The notes under the pieces: model-generated
What the model saw: the letters and a program-made list of their open reading frames with translations, nothing else
Told to the model about the DNA's origin: nothing
Database searches by the model: none
Shown here: piece by piece, positions 38,871 to 51,215 of the stretch
Numbering within the stretch: the stretch's first letter is position 1
Layout of the letters: the number at the start of each line of letters is the position of its first letter
Position numbers and translations under genes: made by a program
NCBI RefSeq assembly: GCF_932526225.1
Contig: NC_064036.1
Span: 2,667,501-2,731,500, forward strand
Length of the DNA stretch: 64,000 nucleotides
Reading direction: 5' to 3'
DNA from: Nematostella vectensis
Lineage: Eukaryota; Cnidaria; Anthozoa; Actiniaria; Edwardsiidae

Positions 38871-39576
38871 AACTGTGGAGATTTGTATATAACCATTTGT
38901 ATAAGTATGTAAGACATATAGAAAGGCTGAGGGACTTGTGTGTTGCTACAATTCTCATCAAACTGTTTTTAAGTATAGTGGACCCTTATTTGTAAACAAA
39001 AAGATGATTATACTTTATATTTACACTTGAAGTTCTTTTTCAGGGTAGAAAGCAAGAAAAGTAATGGGTGTATCTGAAAGAATGATGCTCCAAGAGTCAT
39101 AAGTATGATGAGAACTTTATTAACACCCTAACCTAGAAGGATCATGCCAAATACTATCCTTTTTCCACTGATCACTGTGCATCCCCTCAACAATCCAGGG
39201 TATTTAGCCAGATGTCTTTCCTCAATTCCCACATGCACAATAGCTTAGACTTGACTTTTCATGCCTGAAAGCATAATAATTTCGAAATATAACCTTACAT
39301 ACGGTAGTACACTTTAAGGCCTTTTTAAAATGTTAAATGAATTCATTTCTTTGCTTTTGTGACCTCTCCAAGAAGGTTGATTTTTTTTTTGAGAACATGC
39401 TTCATGTAACATCAGTCATCGTGACATACATCTTACTTGAATGTACATACACAAGTTTTTATGTAATTTATCTTAATAATTTAGGTAAGATAGGCTGATT
39501 CTTTCAAAGGAAACTCTTTTTAAAGTAAAAAATGGAAAGCACTTTTTTGAGCTTTGACGAAGTATCTAATACCTGT

Positions 39577-39582
39577 AATAAA
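39577..39582 (+). terminator. Poly(A) signal AATAAA, PWWP gene
   Basis: ctgtaataaagtgc about 700 bp after the stop codon at 38868-38870, in AT-rich 3' UTR-like sequence without other features. Confidence 0.5.
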
Positions 39583-40902
39583 GTGCAAAGATATGTTGGT
39601 AAAACAGCTGTTTTTTTATCAATAGATAAAGCATCTGATGCATTTTGAATATTAGTGACGCTTCTCTAGTGCAAATATTCCACTTCAATTGATGGAGATT
39701 ATAGAAATAAAATTCTTGGACTCTTTTAAAAGCATGTTGAGATTGCTCTCCAATACTGGTAGAACCTGGGGGGGGGGGGCTGGCCCTTTCAATATTTTGA
39801 ATGGTGGGCCTTGCCCCCCCCTCCTCCCCCCCACCACCTCCATTAGTTACTCCAATTACATTTTGCCTAACCAAACAAACAAGTTATATTTGACCCGGCT
39901 TCCATACCATATTTTCTTGTGAGATTTTTAGGGTAGTGTCTTCCAAGAACAAGCAGCCACTGTTGGGGCAAGTCTCCAATAAATTTAACCTTAAAAAGCC
40001 CCAATCAAGGCATAAAATAGATATTAACATGGTGAGTAGTAGAATGGTTATTTGTGAATGGTATAACATTATACAGCTACAGGTCTACGTCTGCCCTCAT
40101 TGGTTGATAAGCAGGCCATAAATCCCTGAATGGCCTGTCAAGAAACAATGCAACAATTTGCAATGTTTCCCAAAACACAGTATATAATTATCTGATTGTC
40201 CTCATTTGCTTGGTATGAGAAGTCAGAAGGAATCTCAATTTTCTGTTCATTTGTTTTATGGCCAGCAAGCTTTGCTTTGTGGCATACAATAAATGATTGA
40301 CACAATATTGGGTGCAGGAAGCCCCTAAAGGAAGCCCCACAGGTAGCCTGTGCACCACTCGTCTGTAAGAGCTATGTAACCACTCGTCTGTAAGGGCTAT
40401 GTAACCACTCGTCTGTAAGAGCTATGTATTGTTTCTACTTAGCAATATGCTTGTTGTGAAAGTTACACTTGATTTTGTTAAAAATAGCACCTCTAGGGAA
40501 TTGATGGGAGGTGTGGGTCTCTCATCTGTCTGACACCTCTTCAGATTTATGGCCCTTAATTTAGTGTTGATATATGCTACAAATAGACAAATGATTGAAC
40601 TACCAGACCAAACCTGATTTCCCTTTAAAATCCTGATTCTCAAGGAAAGGCTTGGGAATAAGAAAGGAACATGATTTGGTAGTGTGCAGGTTTTAAATGA
40701 AGCAAATGTAGAAACAAGATATTTTCTTTATTTCTTTGAACAAACATTGGTTATTACACTTTTTACTTTTGAAAGTGGCCTCATACTTTAACAGTGACTT
40801 TCAATGCTGGACAATGCGGGAATTTCAAACTGATGTTTTTCTGTTTTAATCAGAATACTAAACAGTTAAAATAATCACAGAAGTACAAAATTTTATGTTT
40901 GG
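39583..40902. other. Intergenic stretch, mostly featureless
   Basis: AT-rich spacer between the convergent PWWP gene and the membrane-protein gene. It holds homopolymer runs (G9 at 39771, C-rich 39812-39838) and three copies of a 24-25-bp repeat, ccactcgtctgtaagagcta, at about 40356-40428. I see no exon here. Confidence 0.5.
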
Positions 40903-40906
40903 TTTA

Positions 40907-43270
40907 TTAATTGTGCTTCATTTGAAGACCCTCTAAGTACAAAAACAGGCAAATAACAAAAGCCATAATTGAGTCGCAACCAATAAATAATAGGGCCAAA
41001 TTTAGATCAGCGAGCTGTAATACTGCCAAACAACTGACTACAGGGATGATGATGGCAAGTCGATAAAACACAGCTAGAATATTAAATGGTAGGGAATTAG
41101 CTGCACCTGCAAAAATGTGAAAAATTCCTATGACTGCATAACACATCATGCATAATCCCAGAGTAAACCTGGACATGCCTTCAGAAGGTGGAAGCTTCAA
41201 GACCTGTTGTGCGAGCTCTGGACTGATCATAAACAATGTTCCCAACATCCCTTGCAAATAGCCAATCACTTGGACTACAGAAGAGCTCTTTCTGGTTGAT
41301 GGCTCACAGCTTGGTGGCAATAGCTGAAGGACTTTTTTAGAAGCCCAAGGCAAAGCTGATGAGATGGAGGCATCTGGAGTCTCACGCACCCAGAGAATGT
41401 ACGTAATGATTGCAAGCACAGTATCCATAAGCATACAGGCGCATGTGAATAATAGTTCTCCACCAAATTTGACATGGAGAAGAACTAACACCAAATTCAC
41501 ATAAATAAGTCTCTCAAATACAGTTCCAAGTAAGATCCTCTTCCCCGTCATGAGCTGTGGTGAAGTGTGCGCTGTAATGATGTAGCACAGGCCGATAGCT
41601 AAAAAGCTTACACCAGCAAGCCGTGCATAACCCTGACCAATGGTGTCCAGTCTAAGGTTGAAGGCAAGAGAAACCAAGGAAGGAGACAGTATACAGCCGA
41701 ATGCTAGACCCATGTACAGGATACCAGACCATGCACAGAATCTCTCCATTGTCGATAGCTTCTTTTTCAAAGTGCTCCCCAACATGATGTGGTACCAGGT
41801 ATTTGCCATGGTGGATGCAAGACTGTCAGATGAACTAGACGAGGGTGATGGAGGCTGCAAAGGGTTACGAAACAATCAATAAACTATTGGTAGGCACTGG
41901 CTTGGATTTGTCGTTCCTATTTGCTACGTTATAGAGAACCTACAGCGTTGCATTGCTATTTGAACTAGCAATTTTTGTTTACTAGGCGAGGGTGATGAAG
42001 GCCGCAAAGGGTTACGAAACAATCAATAAACTATTGGAAGGCACTGGCTTTAATTTAACGTTCCTATTTGCTACGTTATAGAGAACCTGCAGCGTTGCAT
42101 TGCTATTTGAACTAGCAGTCAATTTCTTTTACTTAAATTCGTAACAATGTTCAAAAGGGCAAGTATGGAGATTTTCACAGCTAAACAAATATTTGCGCTC
42201 AAGCATATACGAATGGATTACTCTATATTACACGTATAGATGAAGAGCAATTAGGGAGTGAAATAGATCACACATTTGATATATAAAGCAAGAAATACCT
42301 AGGAAGGATTGGCAAGCCCGTTTGCGTGATGCGACGGTACTGTTGAACGCTCGCGATACCCTTTTATGTAGCACATTGCCTAATAAGGTCATCAATGAAC
42401 AATGTGTGCAACGCCGCAACACAAACTCAAATACAAAACTATTTAACAGGATTAAACTTGACAAAAGGAAGTAAACACCTCTCAAGTGTTTTTCACAACA
42501 GCTACAATAATACAAGTAATAAAAAAGCTGTACACACTTTTGTGGCTTTGCGTGTACTCACGCGCGAGAGAGTCTAGGATTACTCGATCAGGGAAAATAA
42601 TCATTTTAGGTTACAGAGCAAAGTTCGTAATTTTGTATATTTACAAGTAACACATGCGTTGCCATTCATTCAACCAAATGACACCGCAGAATCAGGGCAT
42701 GAAAATAGGTATTTATTAATGATTAAAAAAGGTCCATAAAGCCTTATAAGATCTTTTTATAGTAGCTGGTAAAAGCGTAATATCTTGAGAGTATTGGTTG
42801 AGTTAGATAAGCCAGAACATTAGACTGAAAAACGACTTTAATGAAAACAAAATATTGGCTTGACTTAACGTAAGGTTTTATTGTATCTCCGCACAGAAGT
42901 CTTTTAGTTAAAATAGGAATAAGGTAAAATAGGAATTATGTAAATACAAAGCCGGTAATAAAAAAAAAAAATACTGTAGGACACAGCTTGTATACGTAGA
43001 CGTTGTTACGCTTCACCTACTATACCCGTCACGAAACCGAAAGGTATACAAATAGAAACACGCCATACAATAAAATTAAAATTAATATAGAACCAAATAA
43101 AGTTTGCTGGCAAAGAATAGCCAATAAATTCGTCGTACCTCGGAAACCCGAGTTTGTTGTACGTGGTTGGTTCCATAGAGCTTGTTTATTTCTTCCGCGG
43201 TTGCGCGGTGGTGATCCGGTTTTCTCCGTCGCCTTGCTGCCTCTCCGGCCCTCAAAATCGTTTCAGACAT
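40907..43270 (-). CDS. Multi-pass membrane protein with duplicated four-helix module
   Basis: Two exons: 43270-43139 (MSETILRAGEAARRRRKPDH to QQTRVSE, donor gtacga) and 41854-40907 (acceptor ccctttgcag, PPSPSSSSSDSLAS then MANTW). Phase 0 on both sides gives 359 residues. An internal ATG at 41809 with a strong Kozak context (ccaccATGG) could start a shorter form. Hydrophobic helices fall into two similar sets of four: SGILYMGLAFGCIL, ARLAGVSFLAIGLCYIITA, VFERLIYVNLVLVLL, CMLMDTVLAIITYILW; then GYLQGMLGTLFMIS, TLGLCMMCYAVIGIFHIF, FYRLAIIIPVVSCLAVL, CDSIMAFVICLFLYL. The layout resembles the four-helix p53-inducible protein TP53I11 in duplicate; that is a weak, unverified idea. Function unknown. 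Confidence 0.75.
41834..42120 (-). repeat. Tandem duplication (147 bp) across a splice acceptor
   Basis: The segment from gagggtgatg (41841) is repeated from 41988 with few changes. It includes the acceptor of exon 2 of the membrane-protein gene (on -: ccctttgcag|cctccatcaccctcg). In the upstream copy the acceptor reads ccctttgcggcc, so the AG has been lost. Confidence 0.9.
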
Positions 43271-43719
43271 CGTTTATCGGTTTCGTGTAATCATGCAAAT
43301 GATTTTGAGTTGTTCAAGTAAAGATCTTACGCTGAAAAATGCCCGTTGACTTAGTTAATTTGCTGAGAAAGTTTACATTGAAAAAATTCATGTATATGTC
43401 ACACAACAATAGACCTCCGAACACCTGCTAATCAATAACATGTCGGAGTCATCTCGGAACAAAAAGGGAACAAAGCTTGCGTTCCTTCATCTAATCTCCA
43501 TGTTTTCTTTTTCTTCAGTTCCTTTTTTTCTTCCTCGGGATAATATCTTGAGATGTTTTACTCACAGCGATTTTTCCGGGTGATATTTTATGTATGGTTA
43601 TTATTCTGTTTCTTCCCAAAGGGCAGAAATTATAATCTATTAGACTCTACCAGTGATAAAACCACTAAAAATCCCAGGGGGGGCAGTCCGATAAAAACAG
43701 ACGGTCAACAGCATTCTTA

Positions 43720-43940
43720 CCCCTAAGAGGTTGCAAATTTGGTGTGATCAAAGGAATTTTTAACCCTAAGAGATCAGCAGAATCGGAAATACCACATCAC
43801 CTAAGGAATGGCAGTCGGTTGAATTTTATGCCCTAAGAGATAGCAGAATCAGAAAAATCCTTAAACATCCCCTATGGAATAGCAGTTGGTCGAATTTTAT
43901 ACCCTTAGATATAGCAGAATCAGAAAAATCCTTAACCCCC
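43720..43940. repeat. Imperfect tandem repeat with taaccctaagagat motif
   Basis: Three to four degenerate units of the type gaattttaaccctaagagat, agcagaatcagaaaaatcc, ggaatagcagttggt, ending in a 20-bp C-run. A related phrase (ttaccctaagagataagca) occurs alone at 59840, so the family is dispersed. Confidence 0.7.
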
Positions 43941-44016
43941 CCCCCCCCCCCCCCCCCACCGCTAAACACACCACACACACACATACCCAGACCACAAACT
44001 CTCTCCTCTCTGAATA

Positions 44017-46556
44017 GTCAGGTAGCAGCAAGGGGTTTCGCACAAGTCGAGAGTTAGAGAAGGTTTGAAAACAGATTTGAGTAGATATTGGTCCCCTGGA
44101 CAACGCCTGGTAGTTAGTGGAGTTGAATTGTGTTATGCGTTACGAATTATTTACGTTTTTCTTTTTCGGGCGAAAAACCACAGGGTACCCGAGTGTGAAT
44201 TTCACAAAATAATTTATTGAGCATGCAAAACATACAATATGAGCATGGAAACATCCTACAAACATAATTCCCACATGTTGCAAATCGCTCCAACTAATAC
44301 AGCTTTAAACCACAGGGTGCCCGAGTCATGTATTTGCATGAAGGACTCACATAGATAAATATTCAGAGAATGTTTGAGCAGGATGCTATGCTAACTTATT
44401 ATGAAAAGATGCAATATTAGCAATTGCAGTCCTGCATTGAAAGTGCGTTTATTGTACCAAAGGTGTAGCCTCGCATGACATTAAAACCACAGGGAGCCCA
44501 AAGATTACTTCTGTGAAAATGGAAAACAAAGTTACTTGATAGGCAATCTACTCAGCATAACACAGACCAGCCCTCTTTCCGTCTTGGCTGTGGTAGAATG
44601 TATGAAGAATGCATTTAATGCATTGTTAAAGAATAATGTATTTGCGAAGGTTTGGCACTAGCATAACAGGACTTGATCCTACTCCTCATCACTGTTTTCG
44701 CCCTCTGACTCATCTACTTGCTTGCCGTGTTATGGGGGATCTTTGCCTCTTCAGCCAGATATGAACAGGCTTCTGTGATGACAGACCCTTGAACACTACA
44801 CAAGAAAAGTTCTGTTGACATCAGCATCCAAACCTTGTCGGCTCTATATGACTGGGTGGACCTGGGTCATGTAACTTCCGTCTTGCTTTTCTGATCCATG
44901 TTCCTCTGGACTCGGCCAACAACCGAACGTCTGGAAGCTGGCACGCTCCATATGTTGCCTGAGGCTGTCTGATGTTGGCAGAACATCAGATGGCGCAGCT
45001 TGTCAGCTGATCTTGATACAGATAGAGAGTGCAAAAAAGAGCATCTGTCTTCTCTGCTTTCTCATTATCAAGGGCTTGATGCTGACCAAACAGACTAAGC
45101 GTTGATATGCGTGCAAATGTCTTAGCGTTAGCCATGGCTTCCTCTTTCCTCTACCAGAGATGCTGCTTGTGAAATCACACACGGTTAAGTTATAGATGCT
45201 GGTAGTGACTGGCAAAGCCGCTCTCCTAGCCTTTCATGGATTGAGTGGACTCGGATAAAACTCTGGCGGTCGCAAGTGCTTGCTCGAAACCATAACGCCT
45301 GACATCCAATGAAAATGAAGTGCGTGACACAAAGGGCGAGAACATCTGTATCTGGCAGGGATTGAATGATACTGTTGAGAAGTCGATTGCAGCGTAGGCA
45401 GCATGCAGAATCATTTGCGTATCTGTTCTTTGTGGACTCAAGCTTGCTGATCTGCCATTGGCTGCTTTTTCCCCATTGAAAAGACCTCCTCATATGAAAA
45501 GGTCCTTCCCGGGCATCAGACGGTCTTGTTCTTTGGGTTCTGTAGGTACTTGGACCATTGTCGTGACTCTGGTGTATTGTGTCCTGCGTTCCTTATCTCA
45601 AGACCATCTGTAGACCCTCTCCTGGCCCTCTCCCCACCCTGAATCATTGTATTCCAATACTGATCAAAGACAATGTTAAAAATAGAGCAGTTGTTGGTAT
45701 TGATCTGCATCCTGATGATTGTGAAATATTTCTGCGCAAGCTCCCCAAACGTATTTGCATCTGAAAAAATGCCATTCCACCCAAGATATTAACAAAATCA
45801 TGTGTCAAACCCTTCCTCAAGTATTGTGACAAGGTCACTTATGGTAAACTTCGTCAAACTTCTATCATTGTAGGCAATCACGCAGGGGACTGCTAGGTTG
45901 ACTTGTCTTGCATTTGCGAAGTCTTCCAAAAAGATCTCGGTCGGCTTTCACTGTGAACATTCTCTCAATCTAGTCATTTAAGGACAAGGAGCTGTCACCA
46001 ATTGTTATTGACCATTGACTTGCTTATTTAAAGAAAACTTGACTTGGAATCCCTGTGGTTCCATTAGATATAAAAGAGAAGCATAAAGGAGCCTAGATTT
46101 AGCTCAGATGCCATATTTGAAACTGAAGTATCATGTTTAGGTAGCTTCTGAGTTATAAACGCCAATAGAATGAAAACTCTATGGTTTTTTCCCCAAGCTT
46201 ATGTGCGAACATACTTGAACCTTGCAAACAAATGACTCAGGCACCTTGTGGTTTTAGGTTGTATTAGTTGGAGTGACTTGCAACATATGTAAAGTATGTT
46301 TGTAGGATGTTTCCATGCTTATATTGTATGTTTTGCATGCTCAATAAATCATTTTGTAAAATTCATACTCGGGTAACCTGTGGTTTTTCACCCGGAAAAG
46401 AAAAAACGTAAATAATTCGAAAAGTATACCACAATTCGACTCCACTAACTACCAGGCGTTGTTCAGGGGACCAATACCTACTCAAATCTGCTTTAAAACC
46501 TTCTCTAGCTCTCGACTTGTGCGAAACCCCTATTTTCCAGCTTCTGCCACCAGACT
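44017..46556. mobile_element. 2.5-kb DNA element with about 330-bp terminal inverted repeats
   Basis: Left arm about 44017-44350, right arm about 46230-46556. Matching blocks in inverted order: ggggtttcgcacaagtcgag; gggaccaatacctactcaaa against tttgagtagatattggtccc; aacgcctggtagttagtgga; cgaattatttacg; tttattgagcatgcaaaaca; catggaaacatcctacaaac; ccacagggt-cccgag. The outer tips, tagtcaggtagcag and tagtctggtggcag, match imperfectly. The interior holds a decayed ORF on the - strand. Confidence 0.85.
45003..45710 (-). pseudogene. Decayed ORF of an uncharacterised cnidarian transposon-associated family
   Basis: Fragments in several frames: IVFDQYWNTMIQGGERARRG ... SRQWSKYLQNPKNKT; LPDTDVLALCVTHFIF; GCQALWFRAST; VHSIHERLGERLCQSLPA; LTVCDFTSSISGRGKRKPWL. 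The order and motifs (FD.Y followed by ..RRG; DTDVL; LGE..C.SLPA; TSSxSGKGK) recall an uncharacterised family often met in transposon-derived proteins of cnidarians and fish; this is from memory. Frameshifts and stops separate the pieces. I cannot name the superfamily. Confidence 0.6.
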
Positions 46557-47102
46557 ATAATTGGCGTTTTGCACTCATTCTTTGTGAACACTTTGAAAAC
46601 CCGGTTTTCTAGATGTAAACACAGAGAGTGTGTTGCAAAAAAGAGAACATTTCAGTCAAAAAAGTGGTTTTATTCTCAGAATCAGGCCGAACAAATTCTT
46701 TTCTTCCTGCCCTTCCAGGGGGCCTGGAAAGCACGGCTTGTAGATGGCCTGACGTACACCCCATCAAATTGGTGGATGTTATGCCTTTAGGGGAGTGCCT
46801 ACAAAGATATCAGCGTGCGAGAACTCTTGTAAATTAGATTTGATACATGGCAATGCTTGGTATGGTAGCTCCTATTGATCATCTCTTGGATGAAAATTGG
46901 GGTAGGTGGCACAGCCACGGGCCACACCCCTTCTGGTCATTTCCTTATGATTTTGGAAAACATTGGGCGCACATTCTCCCAGTGCCGGACCCCCTTCTGA
47001 CACCCAGATTGATTATTTGCTACAAAAGAGAAACGTTGATGTGTTCCAGCCTGCTGCAAGATAGTGGATGGTGATTTAGTGAAGAAAATAATTAGGTTGT
47101 AC
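46557..47102. other. Gene-free stretch
   Basis: Short open frames only (46569-46837, 46847-47074), without recognisable family features or convincing splice phases. I see nothing supportable here. Confidence 0.4.
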
Positions 47103-47438
47103 CATACCTGTCAACCTTGGGGAGAGGGGTAGGGTATATCCATTTTTTGGGGGGAGGGGTGGTTTTAACCTTGCAGGCGTTTGCCGTATAGAAATCTCTC
47201 ACCAACAAATCCACTCGTAGATCTCACGAGGGTGTTAGATAAATTGCGCTACGCAAGGGAATTATTGTTCACAATATTTTAATAGAAAATAGGCAAAAAG
47301 ACGATTTTCTATATAATAATTTTTCGGAAGCGATAAAAATCGCTAAAAAAAGGAAATTTGGTGCCCAACGCGGGAGAGTGGGAGAAGGGGTCCAAAATCT
47401 TGAGACTCCCGCCTAATGCGGGAGAGTTGACAGGTATG
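47103..47438. mobile_element. 336-bp MITE, copy B
   Basis: Perfect 13-bp terminal inverted repeats: catacctgtcaac (47103-47115) and gttgacaggtatg (47426-47438). The same interior occurs at 20351-20684 in reverse orientation. Inside, ctcccgcctaatgcgggag is a short hairpin. Confidence 0.9.
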
Positions 47439-47456
47439 TTGTAGCCTAATTTTGGC

Positions 47457-47600
47457 TGGGGCCTGGGTCCCACCTCCTGGGTCCTACCCAGGCCCCAGCT
47501 GAAAATCAGGCTAACCAATCAGGTGCCATCTTACCCTTGTGGCAAGACACATCCAAGCAGGCTAGCCAATCAGGTGCCATCTTACCCTTGTGGCAAGAAA
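47457..47600. repeat. Palindrome and 50-bp tandem duplication
   Basis: ctggggcctgggt ... acccaggccccag forms a perfect 13-bp inverted repeat at about 47457-47501. It is followed by two copies of gctaaccaatcaggtgccat then cttacccttgtggcaaga (47510 and 47560). Confidence 0.8.
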
Positions 47601-48591
47601 AATTCCAATAAGGCAAAAACATGGGTGAGGCAACGTGTTGCCTAAAATCCAAGACAACGATCGATGGATTGGAGAAGTGTAAAAGTCAAGCAAGAACAAA
47701 AGAGAACAAAGAGATTACAGTGTAATAACAGTGTAATAAACTAAATGGTATTTCCGGGTTTTTGAAAACCACTTTAAGGCAGAAGCTAAAATTAACAAAA
47801 GTCAAAATTAGTTAACAAATGAAGTTTTGTATTTAAAAGTTAGAAGCAAATTACAGTTACATGATATAACTATGGGGATTGCAAGTTTGCTTCCTCTTTA
47901 CAGATAGTACAGTGCATTGTTTTTTTACTATTTTAAATAGCCTTATGACAGTTTTCACATTTTAACGGATTCAACATGGGTTAAAATCAAAAGAATAGAT
48001 AACAAAGTAATAATTGGCCCCAGGTATTAGAGTATGTAAAATATGTAATTGTTTACAATTTGTAGATATGAACTGAACTGGGGTACTAAATACCCAGAGA
48101 GCCAGTTAATGGTTAACAGATAATATTCCTAATAAAAAATCCATCTCATCCTGGTTACTTCAATGTGACACACTTTATACACCATATTTATGTCTAGATA
48201 ATCTTACATTAACATAGCTAGAAACTATTGATAGGTGGGAGACATAATTTCCTTCTAAATGTATACCAAGACTTTGAATTTTGATTCTGATCATTCTGCT
48301 TTCAACATTTGTTTTATGTAATGAAGATATACTATTTCAATTTTTGGCAAGTATATCTTATATCTACACTTCCCTCACTTCCCTTTAGAAGAAATACAAC
48401 ATTTCTTTAAAAAGTCCTTGTACTTTTGTGAACTTGAAACATTAACAATATTTTGTTGAATTAGGCTTAGTACAAAACTTGCTGTTTGCCAAGGAACTTG
48501 TCCAAGCAACAACATCCATCTTAACTTGTAAGAAATAGAAGACCAAACTGGGCCTTGATATATTAAATAACCTAATAAACTTAAGTTGCTA

Positions 48592-50965
48592 CTAGATATT
48601 TGACCTTCTCTCAGCAAAGAACTGTCTAAGAATAAAGACTTGGCAAATGCCTACGATGACTATAAGTACCGACTCGCCGACCGACCACCACTGCACTCGC
48701 TCGTTCAAATACTCAGCCATATCACGCCCCTGGGACTCACGTAATCTGTGATGTGTCTGGTAATCAATAGCAATCTGAGGGAAAACAAGTCTCAATCAAT
48801 ATTATCATTATATTATGCTTATACGTAATGTACTATTTAAAACATGATCTTCGAGTGTCTTGAATGGCTTAAAACACTCATCAATATTCAATAAGCATGT
48901 TGATCAATCGCGATGAAAAAAAAACAACAATAGCTTTTGAATTGTCATTAAAAAGACTACCGGAATTCGGTTAAAAAGACCATGTAGAACAATAAACAAA
49001 ACTAACGTCATTAGATCGCGGGCAAACAGCGCGCAGTTTTACATAAACTGACTTGCTAGTCTAGCACTAGTCGAGGACAAAACCATTGCATATTTGAAAA
49101 CTGAAATCTTTAAAAAAACAAGACATCCACCGAGAAGCCTCTATACACTAATAACTGGACTTCATTCAATCCAATTACGAAACACAGTCTAACTGGCTAA
49201 GCAAAATGAACCCAGGTTAGTACTGTACATTGGTGTTTATACTGTTTCATTCAGGTCTTAGATCATTCTGACATAATCATGCGAGGCGAGACTGGTCAAA
49301 GACAGCATGACGACGGCTTAGAAAAAAAGAAGAAATAGGCGATTGTCTGAGCAAAATGAAGCTGCCATCTGGCAAAGGGACTCTTGGACTACAAAACAGC
49401 TAAGTCACTTTTGAACAGTGTTTGATTATGGAGTCCGTTTATGAGAGTGTATCTAAAACATACCATAGAGTAGATTGTAAACTGTGCTGTTTACTAGGAA
49501 TAAAGTAGTTTACTGTTTGTGATCTTACGTATGTCATTTTTTATTTGCCAAATCTGCAGGATGCAACATTATTTAAAGCATTACGTCATATCATTATATC
49601 ATGAGGGTCTTATATAATCCTTCTTGACTACATGATAGCTTTTTATAATGTTTTATGTTTGTTAGTCTGTCATTGTTTTTCTATTGTACCCCAATATTTC
49701 CCTGGAGAGGATTTCAATTCCCTCCCCGTGCTTTAGATTTGTTGGGTGTATTGCTAGGTATAAAGCCTATTCACATGTCCGAAGAACGACATCCAATTGG
49801 TCAAAGGAATGCAAGATCTCTATCCAGATTGTTTAACCATGCTACTTGTTTCCCTAGTTAATTTTTCGAGGTCATTTTCCTTCTACTCTAGAACAATAGC
49901 CATGGAATGATTTCAAAATGTTATCAAAATGTTACCTTCAAATTCTCATGAATGGTGACACAAGCCGTCTCCATCTGTGTTAGAGCGGTGTGATGGTTCC
50001 CCATGGTTTTTGTCAGCTGGGTCTCCTCGCCAGATTGAAAATCAAAGTAGACAGTCTTATGGCTGATTGTAGAGAATTCATTACTGAAGCAGAATTTGTA
50101 GATCCCTGGTTGCTCAACAGTAAAAGTATGACTGTCGTACTGCTTCTTCTGGACACTGTACAGCTCTTTCTCATTAATATCATACAGTATGACATCTACA
50201 TCATAGTTTCCACCAGTTATAACCTATGCAAAATGAAAGATAGAAGATCAATGCTTCTAGTATCCGACAAAATGACATTAATATATTGCACATCTATGGC
50301 TAGTATAAAAATGTAAAGTATATTTTCTAAAAAAGAACATTTTTGAAAGGTCAAAAGAAGTAAAAAGGGAAAGACTCCCATTTCGAGTGCACAATCTGGG
50401 TGGAAAAATATTAATTAAATTCATTAACAGGAGATTAACCAGCCATCAAAAGCTGTTTTTTTCTTGTGGGAGATATAAGTGTTTTTTTACCCCCCCCCCC
50501 CCCCCCCCCCTGCTACATGCCTGATGAAACAGTTCATATACAGTAGGCTGTCATCATAGACACAAAAGTTTACCAAGCTAGACAAGCAGCAGCAAGATTA
50601 TGGTCAACAATGCTTTTACAAGACAAAGGCTACTGTGTAAAAGTACTTTAAGTATTTAAGCTTAACTTAACTTAACTTAAAAGTAAAGTTACTGGTGGTA
50701 ATTCAAAATCATAACTTGTAATATTAAATTTTGTGACGAGCCTGTAAACAGAAACCGCCCAAACTTTCACTTCTAGATCTATATAAATATACGACTATGC
50801 TCTTACCTGAAACTCCAGGGTAGCCTTCGCATCTTTTTTCAATTCTTCGTAGAAGCACTGTCTAGCGTTGTCTTCCAACTCAAAAGTCAGTTCGGTGCAA
50901 CTCACCAAAATACAACTCAGAGCTAACACAGTAAAAGTAACAAAACTCTGGATGCACGAATTCAT
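48592..50965 (-). CDS. TMED: p24 family cargo receptor (TMED), gamma/TMED3-7-like
   Basis: p24 proteins cycle between ER and Golgi in COPI and COPII vesicles and select cargo such as GPI-anchored proteins. Exons: 50965-50807, 50223-49936, 48774-48592; phase 0 throughout, 209 residues, close to the usual 200-230. A signal peptide spans about residues 1-23 (hydrophobic [16 protein letters not shown]). The GOLD domain begins [18 protein letters not shown] and continues [25 protein letters not shown] and KTVYFDFQ; the two conserved Cys are present. A coiled region ([20 protein letters not shown]) leads to one membrane helix ([20 protein letters not shown]) and a cytosolic tail FFAERRSNI with the family's FF vesicle-sorting motif. 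Subfamily assignment is from overall similarity only. Head-to-head with the ISOC2-like gene. Confidence 0.93.
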
Positions 50966-51215
50966 CGTCGGTTACTTGCTCCGGCAGATCAAACTTCGAG
51001 GAGATGTTTTTTCGCCTTACTTTCCCCTATTTTTCGACATTCAAATTTTCAGAAACAACACAAGATGGCGGAGAACCAACGTGGCAAAATTACCGGCACG
51101 CGCGATGCATCATGGGGGACTGGGTAGCTCCTAGCTACCCCTCCCTACAAAGGGAGTTTGGACTTCTCTAGGGGTCTAGTGGGGATATTGTTCTTTCTCT
51201 TTACGCAAATTCAAG
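50966..51215. promoter_or_regulatory. Bidirectional promoter, TMED (-) / ISOC2-like (+)
   Basis: 250 bp separate the two start codons. YY1-type caagatggcg motifs lie at 51061-51070 and 51212-51221; the second overlaps the ISOC2-like ATG at 51216. No TATA box is obvious. Co-regulation is inferred. Confidence 0.6.
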
